Positions 21,901-34,433 of a DNA stretch of 64,000 nucleotides are shown piece by piece. Position 1 is the first letter of the stretch. Each line of letters starts with the position of its first letter. The notes beneath the pieces were generated by a model, which ran no database searches, was not told the DNA's origin, and saw nothing but the letters and a program-made list of their open reading frames with translations. The DNA comes from Xylona heveae TC161 (taxonomy: Eukaryota > Ascomycota > Xylonomycetes > Xylonales > Xylonaceae). Location: positions 1,178,001 to 1,242,000 of the forward strand of contig NW_017264198.1 in NCBI RefSeq assembly GCF_001619985.1, read 5' to 3'. A program made the position numbers and the translations under genes.

Positions 21901-24900
21901 ACCTTGGCTCTCCAACCAACATGGGTTTCTCTCTGGTCCCTACTGAAATGACCTCGTATGTCGTGTTACCTTTTCGCTGCTGCCAACCCCAGGGTTCCCC
22001 GTTTCTTCCATCTCATTTCCTCTTCCACAGTCATCATTTCTGTTGGCCTGCATGGCGATAGGATATTTCTCGCATCCCCGCAGCGATCACTGCCTCCATG
22101 CCTTCAGCTCGACCACCTTTCCCACCCCCCTACACCGGATATGCTTTCCTAACCATAGGCCGACTAATCTTACTACGGCTCTACAAATAAGCAGCAGGGC
22201 TTGCCATGGTTGATCTGGTTCGGATGCCGAAGCTCAATCGCTTCTATATTTGAAGACGAAGTACGGGATCTAACTGATGTGATTCGCTACTGTTGCATGC
22301 TCCTCCAGCCAAAGACAACAACACTTGACAGTTTCAATGCCAGGTGAATCCAATCGAATAAAGAATTGCTATTTCGCTCCCAGCGCCATGCTACGAGAGA
22401 GTGTGTATACGCTGCCCATCCCATCACAGACACTGCAATTCATAGGCTGAGCGGGCATGAGAGTCGATCACAATAATATTCCGTCTTACCACGCGGCTGC
22501 ATATAGAAAATCGCTTCCCCACATATGCCCCAACCTGAAACTTGATTGTAGAATGACCGCATTCTTCAACTGCATTTTTGATCAGTACTGCGTCACTTTG
22601 ATTCAAGTCTCGATGAGCGAGATTCGATACCCAAGAATAGCGACAATTGTTCCAAGACAAGCAAGGCTGAACTTGCTTGCTGCTGCTGAGACACCAAACC
22701 AAGGACAAGGAAAATTAAAGACGCTGCCCCTTTTCCATCAGCCCATCACTTCATCGCGCAGACAAATACGACAACGCAGCACAGCACCGTCCAACACAGT
22801 CTTATAGCCACTTTCAGTGAGGCAATGAAAAAAACTGCACAGTGGATGATTCTGTCACTTGTACGCCTCACGCTTCAGGGGTTTCATGCAACTTCCTCCG
22901 CCACAATGTGACGTGTCCCATTTCACTACTGCTGGTGGCGCTGCAAATCGCTGTCCGGTACCTGCAGCCATGCCAGACATGCTTGACAGCTGGGCGACAC
23001 GGAGATGATGACGATGATGTTATTATTGCAGTCATTATTGAAAGAAAGGAAGTAGGCCAGTTCATTTCCTGTACACCGCTGTGCTGGACACACCCTCGAT
23101 ACGCCAAGGCAGAGAAAAACGTCTCAATTCAAATTCAAGAAACTTGATTTCGGAGATTCTCGGGCTCGCAATTGCGCTGATTATTATTCAATCGAGTTAC
23201 GTCTACTTGCTTTCGCGTTCAATTCGTCAATGGGAGGGCCCGTACATCCAAGGGTCCAAGAGAGAGTTTGTTCCCTTGGGTCTGGGTAAACACGCTTCGT
23301 CATGCCCTGGATGACTAAGCTGGAAATTTGCGATCCAGGAACAACTCACGCGACGCGTACGTCCTCCGTACTGCAATACACTGTGCTTGGCCTTTCAAAA
23401 GTTTCTGCAAAGAATGCAGACCGAACTCGAGGGCATAAAAATTATCAAGAAGTATTTCGCAAATTTTCAGTTGGTCACGTGACATTTCATTATTTTTTAT
23501 TCGCCGATGCCAAAGTCCGCCGACGCCATGCCGAAGCTGAATCACCTCAAAGCATCAAACATTAATGTTTTTGCTCTCCGACTTTTGTTGGATAAATACG
23601 ATGCTATCTCCCGCGGTTTGCAAAATTTTCAAGACTGAATATGAACGCTGCCTACCAATGGTGTCTATGCGCTGGTAGAAATAAAACATGAAGACGCCTC
23701 CTGTTTTTGGTATATTTACCTTTTCAGATGGAGATCTTATATGGACTTGCTTCACATCTCTTCATTGAATCTTACCACCGACTATACCTTGAAGATTTCT
23801 TTCTAGTATTCTTCTTGGGAACGCCTTTCTATAATGGTAAGAGTGCTTGGCTACTCGCGCGACAACTTTAGAACCGCCTTTTGCTGGATAACAGATAGTT
23901 AGCATTATCGTCAGAGAGATTATTATAAGCGCATAACCACCCCGCGCTTTTCTGAAATCTCTCTGACTGGTTGTGTCTTAGGGAGGCTTTTTTACTTGGG
24001 GTCACTTGCCTCTACTCGCATTAACATATTGAACAGTCTGTCCAACGATGCCGCCATGCAGTACAGAAAGGCCACAAAAGTCGACGTTTACATTATGCAT
24101 GCTATTTTCATCTCTCCATCTTGGGACAGTTATGGCTGATATGCTGAACTTTTCATTACGCTGCGCTCCTGGATCTTAATACTATCCTTTACTCACCCTA
24201 AACGGGTTTGCTGCAAAGCTGATACACAACGCTGATGAAGAGGAGACTTGCTCCAGGACGCTCTAGATTTATATCCTGGACAATTTGCTTGATCATCATC
24301 TTGAAATATTCCACTGTACAGTGCTCGAATGCCAAGGAGAAAACTTTCTCTTGTCTACTACTTGAGCAGGCTTCTCTTCTGGTCGACGTTGGGGTGTTAT
24401 CGGTCTTTCGGACCGGACATCTATTGTTGGAGGGGAAATGGCCACTGCCTTATCCCGGTCACAAACCAGGAACGAGACTTTACGAAGCCGTGACAAGGCC
24501 AAGTGGGGCAGACGGGTAGAATTGGAGGTTAGGAGTTTTGATACTCGTAGTGATTCGTCGCGTGTAGTGCTCGACTTCCCGTGTCCCTCTCTGGATGGGT
24601 TCTAGTGTCCGCCCAGTTCTCGCGAGGGGCTCCAACACAGATAGCAGTGATCGGGTCCCCTGACCGACAGAGTGCAGCTCCCTCGGTCGGGCAGTAGGCA
24701 GGTTGGTTGACCGCCTTCGGGCCTCGTCGCTCGTCCGGCTACAAGTGGTCGAACGGCGCCAGAGGGATTCTACCGAGCGACGAAGAATGTTCTACTCCGC
24801 AGTGCTGCACGGCCACTGATGGCTGTCCTGGGCTGCGGCCCCCGTCAATAGCCGCCAAACACCAGTTCTGTAACCTTTTGACTTTGTCCGATCTGGCCAG

Positions 24901-26185
24901 ATCAGCATCTTTTCCTTCGTCTTCATTGTGATTATGAAGATAATTGTGACTTCGTATTTGGATCAGGAACGGTCATGATCAGAGGCACAACATCATTTGA
25001 CACCCTTCCTCATTAGATGCAACCCAGAAGTTTTTACTATTTGAAGCCGGTCCATTCCACGACAGGTTGACTCTTCGAAAACGCATCTCTCAATTTCCTG
25101 GACTCTTTCATTCTGGGATTCATCTATTATTCATCTATTTATATACATATATTGACCCGTGCAGTACAAGGAGTAGAGGAGGAAAGATTCTGATTGTGAT
25201 TAATTTGCGACAAACGGAGGGTGATTAGAGTGCCTGATTCGCGACATTCTTCAGCGACGCCCGCGGGAAAACGTGGGCGGTGACAGCAGAAGACCAATTA
25301 CAGCAGAAGGTGTAAGTAGCATCCCTGCATCTTTCCAGAATCTACCCCTCCTCTCTCCTCCTTGGCCCTTTTCTGGTCCGCGATTTCAACACGTCGAGGA
25401 CACAAAACGTATCAACATCATGTAAAATGCCGCGTTTATGACGATAAGTACATTGGTTCAATCAAGCACCTCGCACCAGGTGGATCGTTCCTGAATGCTC
25501 GTCAACTGTACGAATAGAGAGCCACGATAGTTATCGTGGTGGTCGAACAGTTCTGCGCCGGTTCGTGACAGATTTTTGGTTCGGCCACTTTGCTCCCCGC
25601 CAAAAGTCACGTTGTACCCAATCAGAATCTTCCATGGTCTCACTAATGGGTGATAGTGTGGTGCCTGGTGGCACAACCGAGTTTATCACAAAAGTCCCCC
25701 ATCAAGAGGTAACTCATACAGCAAAGCCATTCCTTGGGGCCCATGCACAACCCCCGGCCAAGCACCTCATTACGCTGATCGATTCGAACTTACCCTCTGT
25801 GCCCAACTGGGAGCTTTGAAAACATAAAAGGAAGCCTTAAGCCTCTTCTCTGGGGGAAACAAGTCTCTTTTGAACCAGGTATGATATATATTCATTGAAC
25901 CATTTGATCGTTTGGTTTGAGCACAAAGTTGCTGATTGTGCCAGGGGAATAGATAAGGCTGCATTGCATCATTCCACACTTGGCATCGGTCCCCCCAGAC
26001 CCGCACACATACAGAGTACTGATAGCCTACACGCACACATTGCCCAATTAAACAACCAGCCCCTGCCGCGCTTATCGACAATTGTGAGCCTTCTTTTGTT
26101 CTAGGAGCTGAATTTTCCTTTGCTCACCGACTCGACGCTGACCAGAGCAATTCAACTCAAGCAGCCTTGGCACTTTTCGTGTTAG

Positions 26186-26196
26186 AATATATACAT
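26186..26196 (+). promoter_or_regulatory. TATA-like element of GDH2
   Basis: ATATATACATA lies about 70 bp before the GDH2 start codon, at a spacing that would give a short leader. Sequence-only inference. Confidence 0.35.
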
Positions 26197-26260
26197 AGAA
26201 AACACACCACCTCTCAAGGAGAAACAACGGAACGTCCCTCTGAATGAACCAACCATCATC

Positions 26261-29200
26261 ATGTCTTCCAACCCAGAGCTCCAGGCCCCCAATAAGCTGG
26301 TCGAGCAAATCGTCCGTACTCCGGGCCGCCAACCCTCTCCCCAGCCCACGCATCTGAGCGTACCCGGCACCAACCATACTCGGATTCTGCACGAGCAGGG
26401 CAGCGGATATGTGGCTCCCAAATTTGAGGGCAAGGCGAAGCAGATGGAGGAGGGTGAGTGCGACACTACGATATTTTTTTGTACTTGAGCCTCGATTGAG
26501 AGAACACCTTACTAACGAATGGTTCCTTTTCGGTCAACCAGTCATGGACCAGCTCGAGGAAAAGGGCTTCATCCCTCCTGATTTCGTGGAGTCGGAGACC
26601 AATTGGTTCTACCAAGAACTTGGCATCGATGACATGTACTTTGAGACCGAGACCGTAGACAACATTGTCAACCATATTCTGTCCCTCTACGCCGCCAAGA
26701 TTGCCGCCTATGCTCGTGATGACAAGCGCCTCGAGATTCGTCTGGACAAGGAGGCCACCGACCATGCCGTCTACATTGACACAAGCAAGCCCGGTGTCAG
26801 CATCATGGATGGACCCCGCTACGAACAGCGCATCGATGAGAAATATCTTGATCCGTCGTTGGGCGGCAACAGCTACCGTGTCGAGACCTTTCGTTCAGCC
26901 GGTGTGCTGCCGGGCGAGCAGGAGAACCAGTTGCGCTGCTACTTTGTCTACCAATGCGAGTTCGTCAACCCGAATCCGGGACCGCAAGAAACCAACATTG
27001 AGCTCATTGGCGACAAAACCTTCTTGAAGAAGGCGACCGCCAACACCAAGGCCATCTATGAGGAGATTATCAAAAATGCCGTCACTCGGTCCGGCCCAGT
27101 GATTGAAATGTTTGACATTGAAGGTCGTCGGGACAAGCGCCTGGTTGTGGCCTATCGCCAGAGCAGTGCACACGGTATTTTTAGTGCACTCAGTGACTTG
27201 GTACGTCTTATTATTATTGTTCCCGTCCCGGCAAGATTAGGGCTTGCTTTTCCCAAGCAAATGCTAATGAGACCAGTACCATTACTATGGAGTGACGTCG
27301 TCGAGAAAATATGTTGGTATGTAAATGGCATTCCGTGAGAAGATTATCGGACAAGACTAATATTGCGGCCCAGAGCAATTCTCCAACGGCGTGACTGTCA
27401 TGTCCCTCTATCTCCGCCCTCTGCCCGTGACCGCTGCATCTTCCAAGTTTCCTCCCATTGAAGCTTCAATCCACCAGATTATGAAAGAGGTTTCTTTGCT
27501 GTACTGTATTCCGCAGAACAAATTCCAGGCCCACTTCGCCAGTGGCCAATTGAGCTTGCAGGAGACCATCTACGCACACTGCGTTTGGGTCTTTGTTCAA
27601 CATTTCCTGAACCGTCTTGGTATGTGCTCGTGTCTCCATTGCAGTCAGATACCATTTGCTAACGGATTCTAGGCTCCGAATATACCTCCTTGTCCTCGAT
27701 GCTTGATACCGGCAACAGTGTCCACGCTGAAGTCCTTGCCAAGATCAAGCGTCGTCTGCGCACGGAGACTTTTACTGCCGAGTACATTCTTGAAATTATC
27801 AGCCGCTACTCCAACCTGGTGCGGCCTCTGTACCTTGCGTTTGCCAACACCCACTATGTGCAAACGCGCGGGGAGAGGGATGACTTTCTCCCGACGCTGA
27901 GCTACCTGCGTTTGCAGGTAGACAAGGTCTTGAACGATTCGGAGCTCAAGGACCTGATCTCCAAATCGGTGGCTAACGAGCACGATGAAATGGTGATGAC
28001 GGCGTTCCGTGTCTTTAACGCTAGTGTTTTGTAAGTTGATATTCTTGTCTGCAGCTGTGAGTGTCCCCCCGTGCTGACCCCGCTTTTTTTTTTTTTTTTT
28101 TAAGGAAAACAAACTTTTATACCCCCACAAAAGTTGCTTTGAGCTTCCGTTTGAATCCTGCTTTCCTTCCCAAGGCCGAATACCCTCAGCCGCTCTACGG
28201 CATGTTTTTGGTCATTTCCTCGGAGTTTCGTGGTTTCCACTTGGTAAGTTTCGAAATTCGCTCAGTTTTTTCCCTTCTGACCATGATAGCGTTTCCGTGA
28301 CATTGCCCGCGGTGGCATCCGAATTGTCAAGTCGCGAAACCGAGAGGCGTACTCGATCAACGCTCGATCCTTGTTTGACGAAAACTATAATTTGGCAAAC
28401 ACCCAGCAGCGCAAGAACAAGGACATTCCCGAGGGCGGCTCCAAGGGTGTCATTCTCCTGGATGTGCACCATCAGGACAAGGTCCGTGTATCATTCGAAA
28501 AGTACATTGACAGTATTATGGACCTGCTGTTGCCACCCACTAGTCCTGGTATCAAGGACCCGATTGTCGATCTTCACGGTCAGCAAGAGATTCTCTTCAT
28601 GGGTCCGGACGAGAATACCGCCGACTTGGTTGACTGGGCGACTGAGCACGCCCGAAGCCGAGGTGCACCTTGGTGGAAGTCCTTCTTCACTGGAAAGGTA
28701 CGGATACTTTTTTTCTTCGTGTTTGTGGATTTTGTAATTTTATTGACTTTGTACATCAGAGCCCCAAGCTTGGTGGTATCCCGCACGACACCTATGGAAT
28801 GACGACTCTGTCTGTTCGGGAATACGTCAAGGGCATCTATCGAAAGCTTGAAATTGATCCGTCCACGGTGAGGAAGCTGCAAACTGGTGGCCCTGATGGC
28901 GACCTTGGTTCCAATGAGATTCTCTTGGGCAATGAAAAGTACACTGCTATCGGTGCGTTATCTCCTGTTGATTTGTTTGTCTATTTTTCAAATGGCATTG
29001 GTTTTCTGACAATCTGGTATAGTCGATGGTTCGGGTGTACTCGTAGATCCTCAGGGTCTGGACCCGGAAGAGCTGCTTCGCCTCGCCAAGGAGCGAAAGA
29101 TGATTTCGCACTTTGACGTTTCGAGACTGTCTGGTGAAGGCTACCGCGTGTTGGTTGAACAGACCAACATCAAACTGCCTAATGGCGAGCAGGTGCACAA

Positions 29201-30141
29201 TGGCATGACGTTCCGTAACACTTTCCACTTGCGCACCGACATGCGTTACGACGTGTTCGTTCCTTGCGGTGGACGGCCGGAGTCTATTGATCTCAGCACT
29301 GTTGGCAAGCTCATTGCGCATGGCAAGACGACGATTCCTTACATTGTCGAGGGTGCCAATCTGTTCATCACCCAGGATGCCAAGCTGCGCCTAGAAAAGG
29401 CCGGATGCATTCTCATCAAGGATGCGTCGGCGAACAAGGGTGGTGTGACATCGTCGTCGCTCGAGGTTCTCGCTTCATTGTCGTTTGACGAGGCTGGCTT
29501 CGTTGAAAATATGTGTATTCGGGAAGACGGCACTGCGCCGAGCTTCTACAAGGAATACGTCACGGAGGTGCAGGAGACGATTAAGCGGAACGCCATGCTC
29601 GAGTTTGAGGCCATTTGGCGCGAACACAAGGAGACGAAGCAGCCGCGGAGTATCCTCAGTGATAACCTCAGTTGGGCAATTACCAAGCTCGACGAGGAGC
29701 TGCAGAAGACGGATCTGTGGGACAAGCAAGACCTGCGCCGGTCAGTCCTGCGGGACGCTTTGCCCAATTTGCTCCTTGAGAAGGTTGGACTGGACACTAT
29801 TATTGAGCGGGTATGTAACGATCTTTTTTTTCTTTCTTTCTTTCTTTCTTTCTTTCTTTCCGTTTTTTAAATGAAGAATGCTAACGCACATTTAGGTGCC
29901 TGAAAACTATCTCCGTGCCATCTTTGGTAGCTACCTCGCCAGCCGCTTCGTGTACCAATTCGGCAGCAGCCCAAGCCAATTTGCTTTCTTTGATTTGTAA
30001 GTCCATCACTGGCCTTCTTTCTGTCACACTTTTATTATTATTATTATCCTTCTTCTTTTTCCAAACCATCGTTGTCTTTACAAGGTCAAGAGCTAACATG
30101 ATGACAGCATGTCCCGCCGCATGGCCCAGCATCAAGCGTAA
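26261..30141 (+). CDS. GDH2: NAD-specific glutamate dehydrogenase
   Basis: Catabolic enzyme that oxidises glutamate to 2-oxoglutarate and ammonium with NAD, used when amino acids are the carbon or nitrogen source. I model 11 exons: 26261-26453, 26542-27200, 27277-27316, 27374-27619, 27673-28030, 28105-28243, 28290-28697, 28760-28952, 29023-29810, 29896-29996 and 30108-30141. All phases close, giving 1052 aa, typical of the large fungal GDH class. Signatures: RFRDIARGGIRIVKS, GGSKGVILLD, GPDENTADLVDWATEHA, IPHDTYGMTTLSVREYV, VDGSGVLVDPQGLDP, PCGGRPESID and VEGANLFITQDAKLRLEKAG in the dehydrogenase core. The last exon is only 34 nt. Intron 5 ends in a run of about 20 T and intron 9 holds a TTTC microsatellite. 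An out-of-frame ATG at 26244 may influence initiation. Confidence 0.95.
29827..29861. repeat. TTTC microsatellite in GDH2 intron 9
   Basis: About eight copies of TTTC just after the splice donor. Confidence 0.85.
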
Positions 30142-30842
30142 ATTTAATCTTATAGGAATCTGGTAATAATCATGGCTGGCGTTTTCTACCCTTCTTACCC
30201 AATTTTTATCATCACAATCAGTATACATTTGCAGTATACAGCAGCATGATACGTGGCATGACAGCAGTCTTGTCGTCTCTAGTCTAGCTGATTAGCATAT
30301 TTCATACAATCGTACAAGTATGGAGGGATCCCAGAGGGTGAGAGACATCATAACATATAACGTATAACATAAAAGTATGAATACTATCATTTGTTATGGA
30401 ACAGCATCAAATTCATGTTGGATTGCATGCACCCATTGTACTTACAGAATTCATTTTCAAATGTAGTGTTGGGGAGGTGTAGTACTGTAGTACTGTAGTT
30501 CTCTGTGGTATGTGATACTGCGATGCTGTAGAGCGTAGACGGTAGTGCTTACTGTGCTCTTTATGACAACGACAATGATGACGACGATGACGATAATGGC
30601 AGCGATGGTATACTGTATACAGTATTTTTAATGACTATAGTTTGTTTTTTTTTTTTTTCCTTAATGTTTTTTTTATATTTTGTTTTCATATTTTTGTTTT
30701 TATATGTTTTTGTTTCATACCTTCATTCTATGTTTTTTTTTATGCTTTCTCTTTATGCTTTTAGGTTATACTTTTTTCTAATACTTTCTTTTATTTTTAT
30801 TATTTTATAGCCTTATACACCTGTAATGGTTGAGTCCTTGAC
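30142..30842. other. GDH2 downstream region
   Basis: 700 bp without a gene. It contains an 8-nt TAGTACTG repeat near 30479-30502, a perfect 16-bp palindrome at 30610-30625 and a T-rich stretch from 30640 up to the LTR element. Confidence 0.55.
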
Positions 30843-30996
30843 TGTTACGGTCTCGCTCGCTTTATGTTGCTCCTTCCACTTCTGCGCTTTAGTATGTTAA
30901 GCGACGACGACCATATATAAGGTCGTCGTCAGGAGCTACGTAAGAATCAAGCTTCTTTACACTCTCATACCATGTTCATCGTCGTAGGCCATAACA
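30843..30996 (+). repeat. 5' LTR
   Basis: 154 bp, starting TGTTACGG and ending CATAACA. It contains ATATATAAG as a possible TATA box. It appears identical to the 3' copy. Confidence 0.95.
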
Positions 30997-31269
30997 ATTG
31001 GTAGCGACACTTTCTTCGATCCATTTGGATCCTCCAGACTACGTGGTTTTCCTGTAGCCGCCTTCTCTCGCTGTTCTACAAAGCGAGAGCCACGCAATAC
31101 CAGCCAACGGCGACCCGTCGTCGTAGGTCCCTGGTCTTCTTACTCCTACTATTACCTTTCATAGCATCGCCCTGTATCTGTTGCTTATCGTTTCGTTCGA
31201 ACCATTGTCCTTCTCATCACTCATACTCGTCTGCGTTACTTTCATTTCTTCATTGAACAACTAGTCGGC

Positions 31270-32400
31270 TTGGCCGGCAGCGTCACAACGGCTTCATCCT
31301 CGCGTAGGGGGAAGTCCAGGAGCAGTTCGATTTCAAACCGTCCGACGAGATTGAGGATAGAGGGGAGACTACAGCGTGTGCCGACACCTGAGTCAGATCC
31401 AACGGACGACACGTCGTTGGCCTGTACCTCTACGGAACTGGTTCTCTCTAACACCTCGTTGGTTCCTACGTCTACGGATTTAACTACTGCACCGACGGAC
31501 CAATCTCTGGTATTGTCCTCCAGAGAATTGACGTCCCTGCTTTCGGAACTACCTGAAAGTGACGAGGGTGACCCTGTACAGAAGGTCTCGTCGTCGTCTT
31601 CTGACGAGGAGCTTCTGTCGACCGAGCGGCAACAACTAGATTCGCCCTTACGAGTGCTACAGGTAACAGCACCATTGCTCGTAACGGCACCTTCGCAAAC
31701 AACGTCACCTCTTGACGTGACGATGCCTGACTATCAGGTACCCGAGGACCCTATGGATCCGCATCCCGGATATGGGGCAGCGTCGAACGTTCCACCGCCC
31801 TCGATGCCGAACGTTCCCCCCGTCGTTCCTCCTAGCACTGGGGGTGTACCGGGTTTTGGCGGTCCAGTGGACAATAGCCACCTAATGGCTATGATGATGC
31901 AAATCATGCAGCGCCAAATGGATAATATGGAACGCCGGCCGCCGCGTGAGATACGTGAGCTAAAGGTTGAATCTATTGGTGAATTCGCACCTAATTCCGC
32001 TACCGACGCCTACGCGGCGCAAACCTTCATCGACAACATTCAGGACGCAGTGAGAGCGTTCGGCGAGGAACGGGTATTGGTCTCACTTAAAAAATGTCTT
32101 ACCAATGATCGTGCACGTGACTGGTTGTACGGTCTATCTAAAGAAGACAGAGAAGTGATGGACCGATCAGCCGTCGAATGGTGCCGACGTATCCGCGCCA
32201 AATTCATGCCCCGCAGGGGAATTGCTCGCATTGAGGCTGACCGCGAGAAGTTTACGTGGTCGTCAGGACGAGAACCCTCAGATTACCTTACCAAGAAGTT
32301 ACGTCTATTGAGGATCGCAGGGTACGATGATGAAAACGACTTGGTCGAAAGGGTACATGATGGCTTCTCTCTAGAGCCATCCATCCAAATCGCCATGGAG
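31270..32400 (+). mobile_element. gag-like part of the LTR element (approximate limits)
   Basis: The first half is Ser/Thr/Pro-rich and low-complexity. The second half (from about 31960) resembles the retrotransposon gag capsid domain, with AYAAQTFIDNIQDAVRAF and RARDWLYGL followed by a basic helical stretch. Fossil part; limits approximate. Confidence 0.75.
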
Positions 32401-32779
32401 TCTGTTTTGGAGGACGATGAGAATACACATTCTGGGACCACCTGACGGTGGTATATCGAAAAGGTCGTGATATTCCAGTACCCGACGCCCTGTCCAGATG
32501 GGACCCCAGGGAGGTAACGCTCGTCCCTGACCCGGCAAACGAGACTGCCTCGAAAGGTGGCCCCTTGTCGCAAATCAAGGATTTCACAACGGACCACGCG
32601 TACCCCGCTATTACGGTAGAGGATGATCTGAAGCAGCGACATCGGGAAGGGGTAGCCTCCGACCGGCATCTAAAAACCGTCCGCGAGTTTGTTCTCTCGC
32701 AGGGCCGAAATGACCCTACCGACGATTCGATTCGAACGTCATTAAGCCAATATGTCATAAAGGATGATCTACTATTTTT

Positions 32780-34145
32780 TGAGGATCCCATCAACCATCG
32801 CCTAAGACTCGTGGTCCCACCAAGCCTACAGCAACACTACCTCGAGCTGACCCATGACCGACAGTCCCACCACGGGCACGGACGAACGTATGCGCGGTTG
32901 GCAGACAAGTACTTCTGGCCCAGAATGCGCAAGACAGTCGAGCATTATGTTAACCATTGCCCGGACTGCTTACGAAATCGTACTAGCCGTCAGCGTAGTT
33001 ACGCCGCCCTACGCCCTATAGACTCCCCGGCAGAACCGTTTCACACGTTATCGATTGACTTCATTACCGACCTACCGGAAGCCGATAGCCTCCACGCGCC
33101 CAACAAAGTCGATACAATCCTTACGGCTACCGATAAGTTCTCTAAAGCTGTAACGTTGATACCAGGACGAAAAGACTACTCTTCTGGAACGTGGGCAGTC
33201 CTCTTCTGGGACCAGGTAGTTACGAGATGGGGCATTCCGCGCGTGGTCATGACAGACCGCGATCGACGTTTTATACATGGGTTTTTCAACGCCCTATTCA
33301 CGAGAGCAGGCACGAGGTTCATAACGACCACTGCATATCATGGTAGCGCGAACGGGCAAGACGAGCGGTCGAATCAGGAAATTGAAATTACGATCCGCTA
33401 CCACGTCGATGCTACGCAATCGAATTGGCCGAACACCTTACCCATCGTAGCAGGGCAGATAAACAACTCTGACTGCACGGCTTTGGATGGGTTATCCCCT
33501 AACGACCTGCTATATGGTATGAAGGTCAGGCAAGCCTATGACATCCCTGGCGAGCAGATGGGAGCATCCCCGGCTACTGTTCCCCGGGAGGATATGAGGG
33601 AAATAGCACGACGCGCCGCTGCCGACGCGATAGCTCTCGGAAAGAAAGCTATGGCGCGTCAGCACAATCGTCGGCACCGTGACCCAGAACCCGATTTCTC
33701 ATCGGGATGGGCACTGTTGCGGTTGAAGCATTACCAACTCCCGTCAGTTAAGAAAGCTAAATTGGGACCCCAGCAGGTTGGGCCGTTCCGGATTCTCGAA
33801 AAGGTGGGAAAGGGTGTGGCCTACCGTCTTGAGCTACCCTCGACTATCCGCATCCACCCGGTAATAGCCTCTATCCACCTACGGCCATGCCCTGCACCAG
33901 GGAGCGACGACTTCGGAAGAGAGATGCCTGAACCGGGGCCAGTGGAGACGGCCCACGATGGTCAGGGCGAACCTGAGTATGAGGTCAGTCAGATACTACG
34001 CTCACGGATGTCTCGAGGACAACGTCAGTACTTCGTTCGATGGGTCGGATACGGTCCAGAATACGACCAATGGATTCCTGAAGAAAACCTCGAGAACGCC
34101 CCTGATCTACTTCGCGAATTTAGGGAGCGTAACGGAATCGCATAG
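32780..34145 (+). mobile_element. Integrase and chromodomain part of the LTR element (approximate limits)
   Basis: An H2C2 zinc-binding module (HHGHG then HCPDCL) is followed by the integrase core, seen as SIDFITDLP, VVMTDRDRRF and a Glu in the SNQEIEI segment. A C-terminal chromodomain follows (EYEVSQIL, YFVRWVGYGPEYDQWIPEENL). In related elements the chromodomain directs integration to marked chromatin. Fossil part. Confidence 0.88.
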
Positions 34146-34433
34146 CAATTAAAGGCCTATGCCATATATTATCGTGTTAATGTTGACGGAGTTTTATTAC
34201 TATACCCACGGGATTGCTTTTGCTGTTTCGACGATACCCTGGGGCTTTTGGAGTTTATAAATATTCACTTGTTCGGCGCACCGTGGCCGATTCACTGGCA
34301 CTCGCTTATAGTCTGTTTATATTATTGTTCTCGAGACGCGTTGCTTCCTATCTCTTTTTCAACTTCAGTCGGCTTCTCGACTCTTCACGTCTTACTTCAT
34401 CTACCACCTTGTCGCTACGCCGTTACTGCCAGA

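Larger units (their letters stand above)
17949..26260. other. Large gene-poor region
   Basis: 8.3 kb with no gene I can support. Open frames of up to about 240 codons occur (for example 18996-19598 and 21109-21840, both plus), but they are low-complexity or show no family resemblance and no splice-supported neighbours. Microsatellites occur at 18463-18481 (CAGA) and 18923-18953 (TAGG). The right-hand part presumably contains the GDH2 promoter. Confidence 0.5.

Noticed and set aside
30610-30625. Perfect 16-bp palindrome ATACTGTATACAGTAT
   Set aside because: Short AT-rich palindromes are expected by chance in such DNA; no paired site or known binding motif.
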